NCBI RefSeq assembly: GCF_030936135.1 | Contig: NC_082610.1 | Location: 20,842,428 to 20,906,427, forward strand | DNA: 64,000 nt | Direction: 5' to 3' | Source: Gavia stellata | Taxonomy: Eukaryota; Chordata; Aves; Gaviiformes; Gaviidae | Shown: one piece after another, positions 49,401 to 59,200 of the stretch | How the letters are laid out: each line of letters starts with the position of its first letter | Numbering within the stretch: the stretch's first letter is position 1 | Position numbers and translations under genes: made by a program | Notes under the pieces: model-generated | Told to the model about the DNA's origin: nothing | What the model saw: the letters and a program-made list of their open reading frames with translations, nothing else | Databases searched by the model: none

Positions 49401-52400
49401 GATCGGGGACTCCGGTCTGGCTCTGCTGTGCCAAGGACTGATGCATCCTAACTGTAAAATCCAGAAGCTATGGTAAGGGTAGGCAGAAGTTACTTAAATC
49501 CCTCTTGCAGCCTCTGAGCTATCTACCTTGTGCTGCTGGTTTGCTCCTAAGCGGACAGTTTCTCAGTAACATCCCCTAGTGAAACACGAATGTCTCTGCT
49601 GCGAATTAGTAACTTCTCAAAACTGGCCGGAGGACACCGCCAACGAGCAGGACCACGCTGAAATCGCTTGGATCAAATCCTGGGGAGAGGGTGAATTTGT
49701 GTCGGTGTTGTCTTGCCTTCCTGTTGAGTTCTCTGTCTACTAGAATTGCATGTTCCTGTTTCTTTTTGGTGTTACAAACAGAGCTTTTGGTGCAGCGGGT
49801 GGAAAGTAAGGAGAAAACGGTGTGGTATGATGCACGAATGGGTTTTGTAACGGATAGAAGAAAATGAGATGATGTAACCCGAAATTCAGAATACTAAAAT
49901 AGGACTCAATTTTTTTCTAATCTAAGTCATTCTCAGGGGAAGATAATATTTTGTTCTTCCCTGCAGGCTATGGGACTGTGATCTCACAAGTGCTAGCTGT
50001 GAAGATCTCTCCAGACTCATCAGTACAAAAGAGACCCTCACAGAGATCAGTCTGATAGACAATAACCTGAGAGACTCGGGGATGGAAATGCTGTGTCAGG
50101 CGCTCAAGGATCCCAAATCGAAACTCCAGGAGCTATGGTGAGCTGCTGTCAAGTTTCACATACCCACTGCCTTCTTTGGAGACCTCATGGAAAAAAGGTG
50201 TAGGTGAAGTAATGCCCACCAGGTAGATCCTCAGTTGCGACGGTTCCACGAACAACTCGTGCCAGTTGTTACCTAAAGGATTTAGACTTGCAGAGCTAAA
50301 GGGATTTGTATTTCTAAACTCATAGGCACTTTGAAGATCTGCCCCATCGTCATCCTGCTGTAAGCAATAGGATGCCAAGCATCACTTGCAGAGCTTCTGC
50401 CTAATGTATTTTATCGTGCAACAAATGGCAGCTAAGAGACTTTGGAAGTTTGAAAGGCCTCATGTAATAGCAAAATGAGTGCTGTGATCCAATATCTCGG
50501 GTTCTTCACTGGATCCGAGCTTTCTCCTTGATGAGCCAAAAGAAGGATCTAATGACATAAACCGTTCTCAGCATCCTCTCTGCTGACAGCGTTACCTTTT
50601 AGGCTGGGATGGTCTGGTATTACGTGGCAGGGAGAGGAAAATTGTTCTTTCACATAGAGCGTGAACAAACAGCGCTTGAACTTTCCTATGTTGCAAGTTC
50701 AGCTCCTGCCCCCAGCTGGGTTCCTCCCCTGCCCCGGTGGCCTGGGGTCGGTGAGGTGCCTCAGGAGGGCACGGCGGAGCTGAGAGTGACTGCGACAGCA
50801 GCACGCTTCGTCTCTGATTGTTCCTGTGCTTTATGGGCCGGTGCCTTTCCTAGGTGCACGCTCTGAGACAGACATCCCAAATATGAAGAGTGGGAGAGGC
50901 GCTGCTTAGAAAGGATCGAGCAAACGGGGGGTTGAGGGGAGTACAGTGATTGCGGGAAGGCTTTGGTTCCTCTGTTCCTACTGTCCGGGCTCCTGTGAAG
51001 CAAATGTGAAGAAGTGAATGGTGCCTGATACTCTCTAGATTCCCCATCTAGCTCTCATGTCACTTTTGTCTTGCAGGATTAGGGAGTGTGGGCTCACGAC
51101 TGCTTGCTGCAAGGCTGTCAGCTCCGCTCTCGGCGTGAACAAGCACTTGAAAGTACTGCACATGGGCGAGAACAAGTTGGGAGACGCAGGTGTTGAACTC
51201 ATGTGTGAAGGGCTGCTGCACCCCAACTGCAACATCCAGTCCCTATGGTAAGGCGCACCCTCAGAAGCCGTCTTCTCTCTTGCTGTGTTACCCTTCCAAG
51301 AACGGCGTGCAGAGAAAGATAGCAATAGATGGTAACATGGTATTTTGCTCACGTGAAACAATTCACACCACAAACTGATGTTTAAATAGTCCACTAGCAA
51401 GTAAATGGAAGCCACAAGTGCTTCCATCTATCGTGTCATGCATGGTCTCTTGCAAGTACAGGCTGTCACCCACGCGTCGGTGCATTCATAGCCGTCCACA
51501 GGCGCTCTCCCAGGTGCAGAACTGAAAGTTCACGGTGCAGCGTACCTTCAAGATCTAAAGCAAAGCGTGGGGAGGCTGGAGGGATCTCGCTTTGTTCTGC
51601 GAGCAGCTCACTGTAGAGCTTCCCGTGCCCTTCTCTGAACTTGCCCCCAGGGCCCCTCTCAGGTGGGACACCGAGATGGAGGAACTGCTGGTCCAGGTCT
51701 GGGACGTTAATTCCCGTGCCTGCCAGTCGCAGGGCGAAGCCTGTCTGAATTCACCAGTTGCCTCCTGCTTTCTGTAGTCTCTATGGGTGCCGGCACAAGC
51801 GCTGGTCCAGTAAGAGCAGGAGACCAGATGGAGCATCAGCTCCAGCCCTGGGGTGGGACTCGCCTTCCCCATCTGCCTGTTCCCTTCCCAGGCAGGCACT
51901 GAGCTCTGGACTGGTGTGGCTGTGGCCTGCGTGATGCTCGGGGCACTGTCCTTGTCCCCTCCACGCCGTTTGACAGAAGCCAGAGCTGTGCTCCGGTGCC
52001 CGAGTCTCAGAGTGAGTGAGTTGAGCAGATGAGTTGTGGAAGGCATCGGTAAGACTCGAAGTCTCTGCCCAGAAGGAGATGTTTGCTGACCAGTTAAAGC
52101 TACTTGGCTCTCAGCTGAGAGGCCTCAGTTGCCCTTTTTAGAGAGGTGGTTGCAAGTCTCAAGTAATAAACTTTAGAGATGATTTATGATCAGTTTAAAC
52201 CAAAGAGAAGGTTATGCATGATGTTGAAGTTGGGAATATCTTCTTAGGGTTCCTTCTCCACCTGGAGGTACACACTCTTAAGCTTTAGGGAGGACTTTTA
52301 GGTGTTCAGCAGTCACCATGAGGACGGCTGTCTCTGTGGGAAGACCACGGACCAACCCCTGCTGATGTCTCGGAGATGCCAGCCTAAGGGGGGTCTCTGG

Positions 52401-53208
52401 TCCGTGCTGGGGATGTCCACGCCTGCTGCCTGAGTGTGGGCTGGTGGGCTGGTCCCTGGAGCCATCGCTCGCTGCACTGACCTCTCCCTCCCCTCCGTCC
52501 TCTCCCCGCAGGCTGGGTAACTGTGATCTCACGGCAGCGTGCTGTGCGACCCTCGCCACCCTCATGGCTACCAAGCAGTGCCTTACCGAGCTGGACCTGA
52601 GCTACAACTCTCTGGAAGACGAAGGCGTCAGGAAGATCTGTGAAGCCTTGAGGAATCCCAGCTGCAATGTGCAGCAGTTAATGTGAGAGATGTTTGTGGT
52701 CCTGCTTGCGTTCCCCCTGGCAGGCGGTGGGTTCCAGCGAGCTGGGGGGCTGCGGGGAGGGGGCCGCGAGTACCGGCTCTCTGGGAATTGCACCTGAGGG
52801 CAACTGGTGACCGGGGGTGGTGGTGGGGGTTAGATGCCATCTGCATGTTGCAAAACACTCCTTGTCCCTTCCAAGTGATGTGACCGCAGTGCCTTGATCT
52901 GCTTTGGTCCGTAGGGCCCAAGAACAAGGAGAAGGGGGTGCTGGGGAAGGAGTAAGGGGGTCTGATGTAAGGTGTGTTTCTGGCTGTTGGGACAGACTCT
53001 CCAACCTAGACGGGGCCCGTCCTGTTACACGATCTTCCCATACCGGCCATTTGTGCGTCTTTCTCTTTCCTTAACGGGGGGTTGCTCACTAAACCAGCTT
53101 GCCTTTTCGTTTGGGTGTAGTTTGTACGACATTTTCTGGAGTTCTGATGTGGATGATGAACTGAGAGCCCTGGAAGAGTCCAAGCCTGAAGTGAAGATCA
53201 TTTCATGA
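43323..53208 (+). CDS. RNH1: Ribonuclease inhibitor RNH1 (nine coding exons)
   Basis: RNH1 is a cytosolic leucine-rich-repeat horseshoe protein that binds pancreatic-type RNases and angiogenin very tightly and blocks them. Joining 43323-43408, 45505-45675, 47452-47622, 48296-48466, 49302-49472, 49967-50137, 51077-51247, 52512-52682 and 53121-53208 gives an open frame of 456 residues, against about 460 in human. All introns are GT-AG and in the same phase. The N-terminus [11 protein letters not shown] and C-terminus [19 protein letters not shown] match the family. Each 171-bp exon encodes an A-type plus a B-type repeat. I count 32 cysteines, as in human. Ligand-contact residues keep human positions minus four: Trp257, Trp259, Trp314, Trp371, Tyr430, Asp431 and Ser456. 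The human Tyr437 equivalent is Phe433. The start ATG has A at -3 and G at +4. Confidence 0.97.
43795..43848 (+). mobile_element. CR1 LINE tail remnant
   Basis: Only the extreme CR1 3' end remains: GATGGTTGGACTTGATGATC followed by the TTTTCCAACCTTAATGATTC tail. It lies in the RNH1 intron between coding exons 1 and 2. Confidence 0.85.
44311..44661 (+). mobile_element. CR1 LINE 3' fragment
   Basis: About 350 bases of CR1 in the intron between RNH1 coding exons 1 and 2. Blocks [29 protein letters not shown] and [14 protein letters not shown] are followed by the standard tail ending TGTGATTCTGTGATAA. It is close in sequence to the copy at 12.8-13.5 kb and in the same orientation as RNH1. Confidence 0.93.
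45505..45675 (+). CDS. RNH1: RNH1 coding exon 2 (LRR pair 1)
   Basis: 171 bases after acceptor CTCTTTCAG; donor GTAAAG. Begins with the last base of Arg29. Encodes the [11 protein letters not shown] helix-strand unit and the [17 protein letters not shown] unit. It ends in a codon completed as Trp86 in the next exon, where human has Ser. Confidence 0.96.
47452..47622 (+). CDS. RNH1: RNH1 coding exon 3 (LRR pair 2)
   Basis: 171 bases after acceptor CTCTTTCAG; donor GTAAGT. Encodes [11 protein letters not shown] and [18 protein letters not shown]. Four cysteines. Intron 2 before it is 1,776 bases. Confidence 0.96.
48296..48466 (+). CDS. RNH1: RNH1 coding exon 4 (LRR pair 3)
   Basis: 171 bases after acceptor CTTCTCGCAG; donor GTAAGG. 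Encodes [14 protein letters not shown] and [18 protein letters not shown]. It has three cysteines, the A-type repeat lacking the usual second one (DIVEAL in place of a SC motif). Confidence 0.96.
49302..49472 (+). CDS. RNH1: RNH1 coding exon 5 (LRR pair 4)
   Basis: 171 bases after acceptor TTTTCCGCAG; donor GTAAGG. The junction codon becomes His200. Encodes [14 protein letters not shown] and [18 protein letters not shown]. Confidence 0.96.
49967..50137 (+). CDS. RNH1: RNH1 coding exon 6 (LRR pair 5)
   Basis: 171 bases after acceptor TTCCCTGCAG; donor GTGAGC. The junction gives Trp257 followed by Leu-Trp259, matching the human ligand-binding Trp261/Trp263 pair. Encodes [12 protein letters not shown] and [25 protein letters not shown] replaces the usual NxLGDxG glycine with Arg. 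Confidence 0.96.
51077..51247 (+). CDS. RNH1: RNH1 coding exon 7 (LRR pair 6)
   Basis: 171 bases after acceptor TTGTCTTGCAG; donor GTAAGG. The junction codon is Trp314 (human Trp318). Encodes [14 protein letters not shown] and [18 protein letters not shown]. Confidence 0.96.
52512..52682 (+). CDS. RNH1: RNH1 coding exon 8 (LRR pair 7)
   Basis: 171 bases after acceptor CTCCCCGCAG; donor GTGAGA. The junction codon is Trp371 (human Trp375). Encodes [14 protein letters not shown] and [18 protein letters not shown]. It is the most cysteine-rich exon, with six. Confidence 0.96.
53121..53208 (+). CDS. RNH1: RNH1 coding exon 9 (C-terminal cap)
   Basis: Begins after acceptor TTGGGTGTAG, a weak tract with TAG. 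It completes Ile428, then encodes [14 protein letters not shown]...KIIS and stops at TGA 53206-53208. The C-terminal cap supplies Tyr430, Asp431 and Ser456, which in human contact the ribonuclease. Human Tyr437 is Phe433 here. Confidence 0.96.
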
Positions 53209-53915
53209 GTGGTGACTGCCTGCAGAGCAATGTCAAAGCAAGGTCCTCTTCTTAATCTGAACTTTTTCATACACAAAGCTAATTAACTTAATAGAGAATT
53301 TTCTTGTACCAAAAAACGTTTGTGGATTCCCTGAGCGGGTGTCCGGGGAGCTGATCAACCCTCGGTGCATCTCTGGATGTACTAACTCCGAGGCTCGTGA
53401 GAGAGTTGTACATTTTCACTGCAGTATTACTATCCTTGAAATGAATAATTACTGGGCATCTTCTAGAAGTGGGTCTCTACCCTTTAGGAGCTCTTTAATC
53501 CTATAATCCCTTCTAACGCATTAAGTTAGGCTTTCAGAGAGCTCCTTTCCAAAGGCAGGAGGAGAACTACCTACTGTATTATTACTGGGTGGTGCTTTTG
53601 CCAGGTCTCTGGGGAAGGCGCTCTCCAAAAAACCCAAATGTTTTTTTAATCATCTGAAATGGAGCTCTCCCCTGCCTTTCCCTAGAAGAGTTCTTGGAAA
53701 AGCAGTGGTGGCCAAGGCACTAGAGAAGAAAGAAAAGAGCCGCTGTTCAGCTGCGGAACTTCAAAATTGGTGTCCCTTAAAAAGTGATTTTCGTATGAAC
53801 AAAAGATGCTGTGTGCATTTCTGCTAGTACGGGAAATGATTAAATGGTTTGATATGTTTGCTCTGGCAAGAGTAGTTCTACAGGAACTTTAATAAAGTCT
53901 TTGCAAATAATTAAA
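53209..53915 (+). other. RNH1: RNH1 3' untranslated region
   Basis: About 700 bases follow the stop codon to just beyond the first AATAAA at 53891-53896. The cleavage position is estimated. A second AATAAA at 54140-54145 could give a longer transcript. Confidence 0.65.
53891..53896 (+). promoter_or_regulatory. RNH1: Polyadenylation signal AATAAA (RNH1)
   Basis: The canonical hexamer lies about 680 bases after the RNH1 stop, followed by T-rich sequence (CTTCATTTTTCTAC) that can serve as the downstream element. Confidence 0.7.
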
Positions 53916-56010
53916 TGCTTCATTTTTCTACTTATAAAAAGAAAAACATGATATATCTATATATTTCTCCTTTAAGACCAATCCTCACTTAACTACAATA
54001 CTACTGCTACCTTGTTTTACATGTTTGCTTTTGTTAAGTTCCTAGCTGAAGCATGCTGGGAGATGATCTTAGTCAAAGCCTTAGGTGGTCAGCAAGCCTA
54101 GAAGATGTGCTCCTGCGTTTTCCTGCCCAGTCGAGTTTTAATAAATCTTGTTGCAAGGGAAAAATGCAGCTGTTGCACATCTAAACCACAAAAGAATGAA
54201 CGTAGCTATAAAAATCTAGGCGACGAGCCTGCAAGGGGTGGCCTTGCAGGAGGAATGCCAAAAAAAATCCCATTCCCCAACACCTCTCTTCCTAGAGCAG
54301 TCACTTGGTGTTCCGTTGACTTGCAAATCCTGCCTGGGCACCCAAGTTAAAGGTGTCCTCCAGGCTTTGGCTTGTGATGCTCCCACGTTCATCCCGTAGA
54401 GGCTGTAACTGGCTTTTCTTTGACTTAAGAAAAGCTTTGACCTAAGTGTAGTTTCTCCAGTAGCCTTCACAGATCTCAAATGGTGCCTGAGAAGTAGCTT
54501 ACTTGTGTCTTCAGGCAGGTGTGAAGGAGAGGATTTGGTTTTTCCTCAACGCACGTCTCTCCAGGCTGCCCAAGATGCTAAAAAACCTACTCCTTTTTGC
54601 TTCAAGAGCTATTTGGTCTTCGCTGCCAAGGGTAGAAGCAGTTCTTGTGTTTAGAAACCTACCCATCCTGAGGAGCTCATAAATAGGCTTTTCACATTCA
54701 TGGTCTCTCCTGCACTTGGCATGCACGGGCTCATTTCGAGCTGCGGGAGAAGATGGGGCTGAAGAAGGGCAAGAGCATTTGTAGGGGGAGCCACGAAAAT
54801 CAGGCGTCTGCCTGGGTGTAAAGACAGCACTCGAAAAAAAATTAAGCAAATATTAGAAGTGGATTTCTGCGAGTCCCTGGTGTGGTGGATAGAAGAGGGT
54901 GCCTGAGAGGGAAGCGGAGGGGCTCCTGGGCTGCTCCCAAAGCAGGTCATGCTCAGGCAGGTTGAAGGTGAGATAGTTTGCAGGCAAATCCTCCCTCAGC
55001 CCCATCTAGCCGGCAGGACGGGCTGAGGACTTCGGCAACCAAAGTCAAACCTGGGCCAAACTAGCCCGCAGCCAGCACCCGCGCATCATCCGGATGTGTC
55101 CCCGCAGCCTCCCCCGTGCTGGCTACCCAGGGGGTGGCACTCTCCCCTCGCACTGCAGGGCAGGGCACCGGTGCTGCTGGCCTCCGGCACTGTGATGCCT
55201 GGAAAATGCCTCTTCTTCCTCCGCTGCAGGCAGAGGAGCGCTGAGATGGGTCTGCCACCGTGGCCCCACCACAGGCATTCAGCCTCGCTCCTGCCTGGGG
55301 TTAAACCCTGCGCCTGCCTTGGTTCCCGGCGTGGTTTTATAGTCCCTGCAAAAACACAAACGGGGTTTGGAAAGGTCTCCGCAGCACGTGCCACTTGTCC
55401 AGTTACCAGCTTCGGCAAGAAAAAACCCGTATTTTTGCCATCTCAACGAGCTCGGAGCATCTCAGGCCAGGCCAGCCCAGGATGGGATGGAACCTGTGCA
55501 CTCCGACCACGTGCTGCGCTTTAGGACAACATGAAGTCTTGTGCTTGGCTTTACAAACCAGATATAAATCCTGGGCTCCAGGAGCAAGGCACCGTAGCAA
55601 GAGACACTTGTGCTCATAAACAAGACTCAAGCAAGGATTTGTATTCCTAAAAACTCATCTGTTTTTATTCATCTATTAGTTGGTCCAACTCATTTCCCTG
55701 ACAAACCTTGTCACAACCATGAACTTGGCAGAGTTGAAAGACAGGGGAATTTGCTGCTGCATTTTAGACGTCTGGATCTTCACTGGTTTAAGCTAAAAGG
55801 AGCAGGGAGTAACTGAGTCACAAACCTTTTGTGTGGACTTGATATTAGGCTGGCAATCAAAGCCTTGCTCCGACCAAGTTCCCGGCTGGAGCACTCAGCA
55901 GCCCCTGGGATGTCACCATCACGTTCTGGTTCTCAGTCAGGGCAAATGGTTGGACCCACTGTACTAGTGATTTGCAAATACTTTAGCAAGGGTTGAGTTT
56001 CACCTAGTAT
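53916..56010. other. Intergenic stretch
   Basis: Nothing coding is recognised between the RNH1 3' end and the CR1 at 56.0 kb. A frame of about 142 codons near 55.1-55.5 kb (plus) overlaps a 110-codon frame on the other strand and has no motif. Confidence 0.45.
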
Positions 56011-56276
56011 AATCACAGAATCACACAGAATCACAGAATCACTAAGGTTGGAAAAGACCTGTAAGATCATCAAGTCCAACCATCAACCCAACCCTACTCA
56101 ACCATGTCCCACAGTGCCATGGCCACATATTCCTTGAACACCTCCAGGGATGGTGACTCCACCACCTCCCTCGGCAGTTTATTCCAGTGTCTCACCACTC
56201 TCTCAGTAAAGACATTTTTCCTAATATCCAGTCTAAACCTCCCTTGGCGCAACTTGAGGCCATTTCCTCTTGCCCT
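56011..56276 (-). mobile_element. CR1 LINE fragment, minus orientation, with expanded tail
   Basis: The element starts on the plus strand with three copies of the reverse-complement tail octamer (AATCACAGA, AATCACACAG, AATCACAGAATC), then the 3' untranslated region and the end of the CR1 second open frame. It is truncated near 56276. Confidence 0.92.
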
Positions 56277-59200
56277 GAATGACGCTTAAAGATAAAATTA
56301 TGCAGCCAAAATAGGAGGCTGGGAAATCCAGGTATGACTTTCAGTTTTAAGCAAATACTAGAAGCTTAAAAAACATGCCCCTTGAGATCAAAGAGCAGCG
56401 AGCTTAAATCCAGAGAGAGCAGGTTTGTATTTTAGATCTCGGTAACAGCAACAGCGGTTTAGAGTGTGTTAAAACTTCAGGTTTCTGCTAGTAGTTTAGG
56501 ATTCTGCAAGAAACTTCACTTGTCACTCATCGCAGCCTACGATCTCGAGCGGAGAGGTCACAGTGTTCCAGTTAACGTTGCCAGAAGCAGTTAAGCAAAC
56601 GTTACTGCCCTTGCCAACAGGTTATACCCCAACTAAACCTGCTACTTGCTTTGGAAGACGGTCACGTCACGGCTGCCCTGGCATCCCTGACTGCTCTCTT
56701 GCTGCCCGGGCTTTTGGGGAAGGAGCTCCAGCACAGCGAGGCCCCAGGCGCCAGCTCCAAGGAATACAGATGCTGACAGCAAATTCAGTGCCCTGGTTGA
56801 ATCTGAAAGGGGAAATCAAGCCAGCTGTGTTTGGGAGTTAACCACAGTGCCCCCCCCTTTCTTGGAAAACAGTGCTTGCCATCTGAGTCACTCCTGGTCC
56901 TCTACTAAAATAGTCTGAAAGGGAGTTACTTCTTGCCTGAACTCCCCTTTTGCACAGAAAATTATGATTTTTCATTATCATTTCCAACATTCCTCTCTGT
57001 GTGCTCAGTTCCTCAGTCACCCCTTCCTCCCCAGCACCTCCTTTTCATTTCATCTCTTTTACCGACGGGGAAAACACACACTGACCAAAAAAACCCTCAA
57101 AAACCAAAGGGGGAAAGTCCCTCTCCCCATAAGGCAGGAAGAGTTTTGACCTGTTTTAGCCATTCCCCCGCTCACAGCTGCAAACGAAACATCTTGCATT
57201 TCTCCTCCTGGGGCACGGCATCACGCCCCCTCCTTCCTCGCTTCTCCCGCTCGTCTGGCACCCGCGCCGTACACACTGGCCAGTCAAACACATTCCCAGG
57301 GTGGCAAGGACTTACAAATCAACAGCTTTATGAATACGTGAGGTTACTCTTGCCTCGCTCAGCTAAAGCCGGCCGCATCCACCGCGGGAGGACATGCAGC
57401 CCCGGGCAGGAGGAAGAGACGCGCTGGGTCAGATGCCTGCACGGATGATAAGCCTTTCCGAGCTAGAGGGCAAATCGGTGGCACACGGGATTCGGGACCG
57501 TGTAGCTGGAGGGATGGAAACTTTAACCGGCCAATATTGTGTCACGGCCTATCTTGTTTGCAGTTAAAGGCAGGTATGCGGTGGGAGAGGTGAATTGGTG
57601 GCAATTCCTCGAGCCCTTGAAGATGTTCCAGAGGAGACACTCAACAAAAGTCCTACGACGGGCTGCCCTGCCGTCAGGCCGGCACGCAGCAGCCCGTGAT
57701 ACCTGCAGAGGGAAATAAAGCACCGGCACAGCTCTTGTTTGCACATGCACCCTACAAGCAACTCCTGCAAATGCTCCGGTGCTGCTCACTGTTTCCTCCC
57801 TCGCTGGCAATTATCACATCCCAGGAACCACAACGTGTCGTCAGGACAGCGCGCAGACCCGAAGTATCCTGCAAAGCCAGCACTTCCCACCCTAACTTAC
57901 TTCTTCACCCTGTACCTATTGTTTTTGCCTTGTTTCACACTTCGCCTCGATGCGTAGTTCAGACCCTAATTATGCTTTGCAGATGATTAAAGCACCTCTG
58001 CTTCTGGGTGCAGAAGTACTCCCCAGGCCACATTGTAATTGTCTAGGAAACGTTGCCTGCCGTGGCTTCCAGGCGTAGCTTAGCTAATTGAGCTCCTTGT
58101 AGCTGGGTTAGACGCATCAGCTCATCTCTAATGTGCAGTAACCGCAAAGCAAGTAGTGAGGCTGCACTCAGAGATAATTAGAATACAAAGCACCAAAGAC
58201 TTTTCTCCGTGGTACCGCCCACAAAGATGGAAAACAAGACTGTTTTCTTCATCCCTGACGGCAGTGGGGAGCTGCTGCTTTCTTCCCAGCGGGCTCCCAG
58301 GGGATCCATTCCCCCTTCCGTGCCACGGCATGCAAAGCAAATCTAAATTAGACATGCTACATGGCGTGCAGCCATGTCTCCTAACTACAGCAGGATCAAA
58401 GATAGCTATAATCCCAGCGAGGTGGGTTAGAGTCAGCTAATGAATGCTCTTGGGAAGACGTCTGGCCGGATTTGGACTGCTTGATAGAGAGCAAGCAGAG
58501 CTCCCAAGGCTGGAGAGACAGAATGGGACTGATCCAAGGCTTCTCAGGGAAAATCACAGAAGCCTGGATGGTCTAAGGAGTGAAAACCAGGTGAGGGAGG
58601 AAGGAAAGCACTGGAGGATGGTCTTCTACCTCCTTTCTCACCTCTCTCCACAGTTCTTGGCCCTGTAATCTCCATGTAACTTAGCACCATCTTCTGAAAG
58701 AGAGAACCACCCCTGCTTTTCAGGTGGCTCATTGCCTCTAATTGTTTAAAGCATCTTTAGGCTCCTGGATTTTATGCCTGGCAGCCCTGGAAGGGTATGG
58801 GATGGCACTGGCACAGCTGAGTCTATGGAGCTAGCTCCGGTAGTGTGTGCAAAGACTTCCCATTCACTGCGGGCATCCAGCTGCAACAGCCCCAGCCCCA
58901 ACATCCACAGGACATATGTGTCAAAAAAAAAGAGATCCTATTGCTTTGGATAGAGAAAGAGGAGTTGAAACAACTGCATACAAAAGCAGATGAAAAGCGA
59001 GTACTCTTAGCCCACTCATTTATCCTGTGCATTTTATGGGCTTGCAGAGCTGGGAGGACTTCACATACCAATACGGATTGGTTTCACCAAGAGCAGCAAG
59101 GCATTATAAATGCTCTCCTACAAGCGTCTAGGAGCTCAGTCTTTCTCCTTCATGTCCTGCCCAGTGCCTGCTGGGCGTCTCCTGGGAGCTGCAAGGGATC

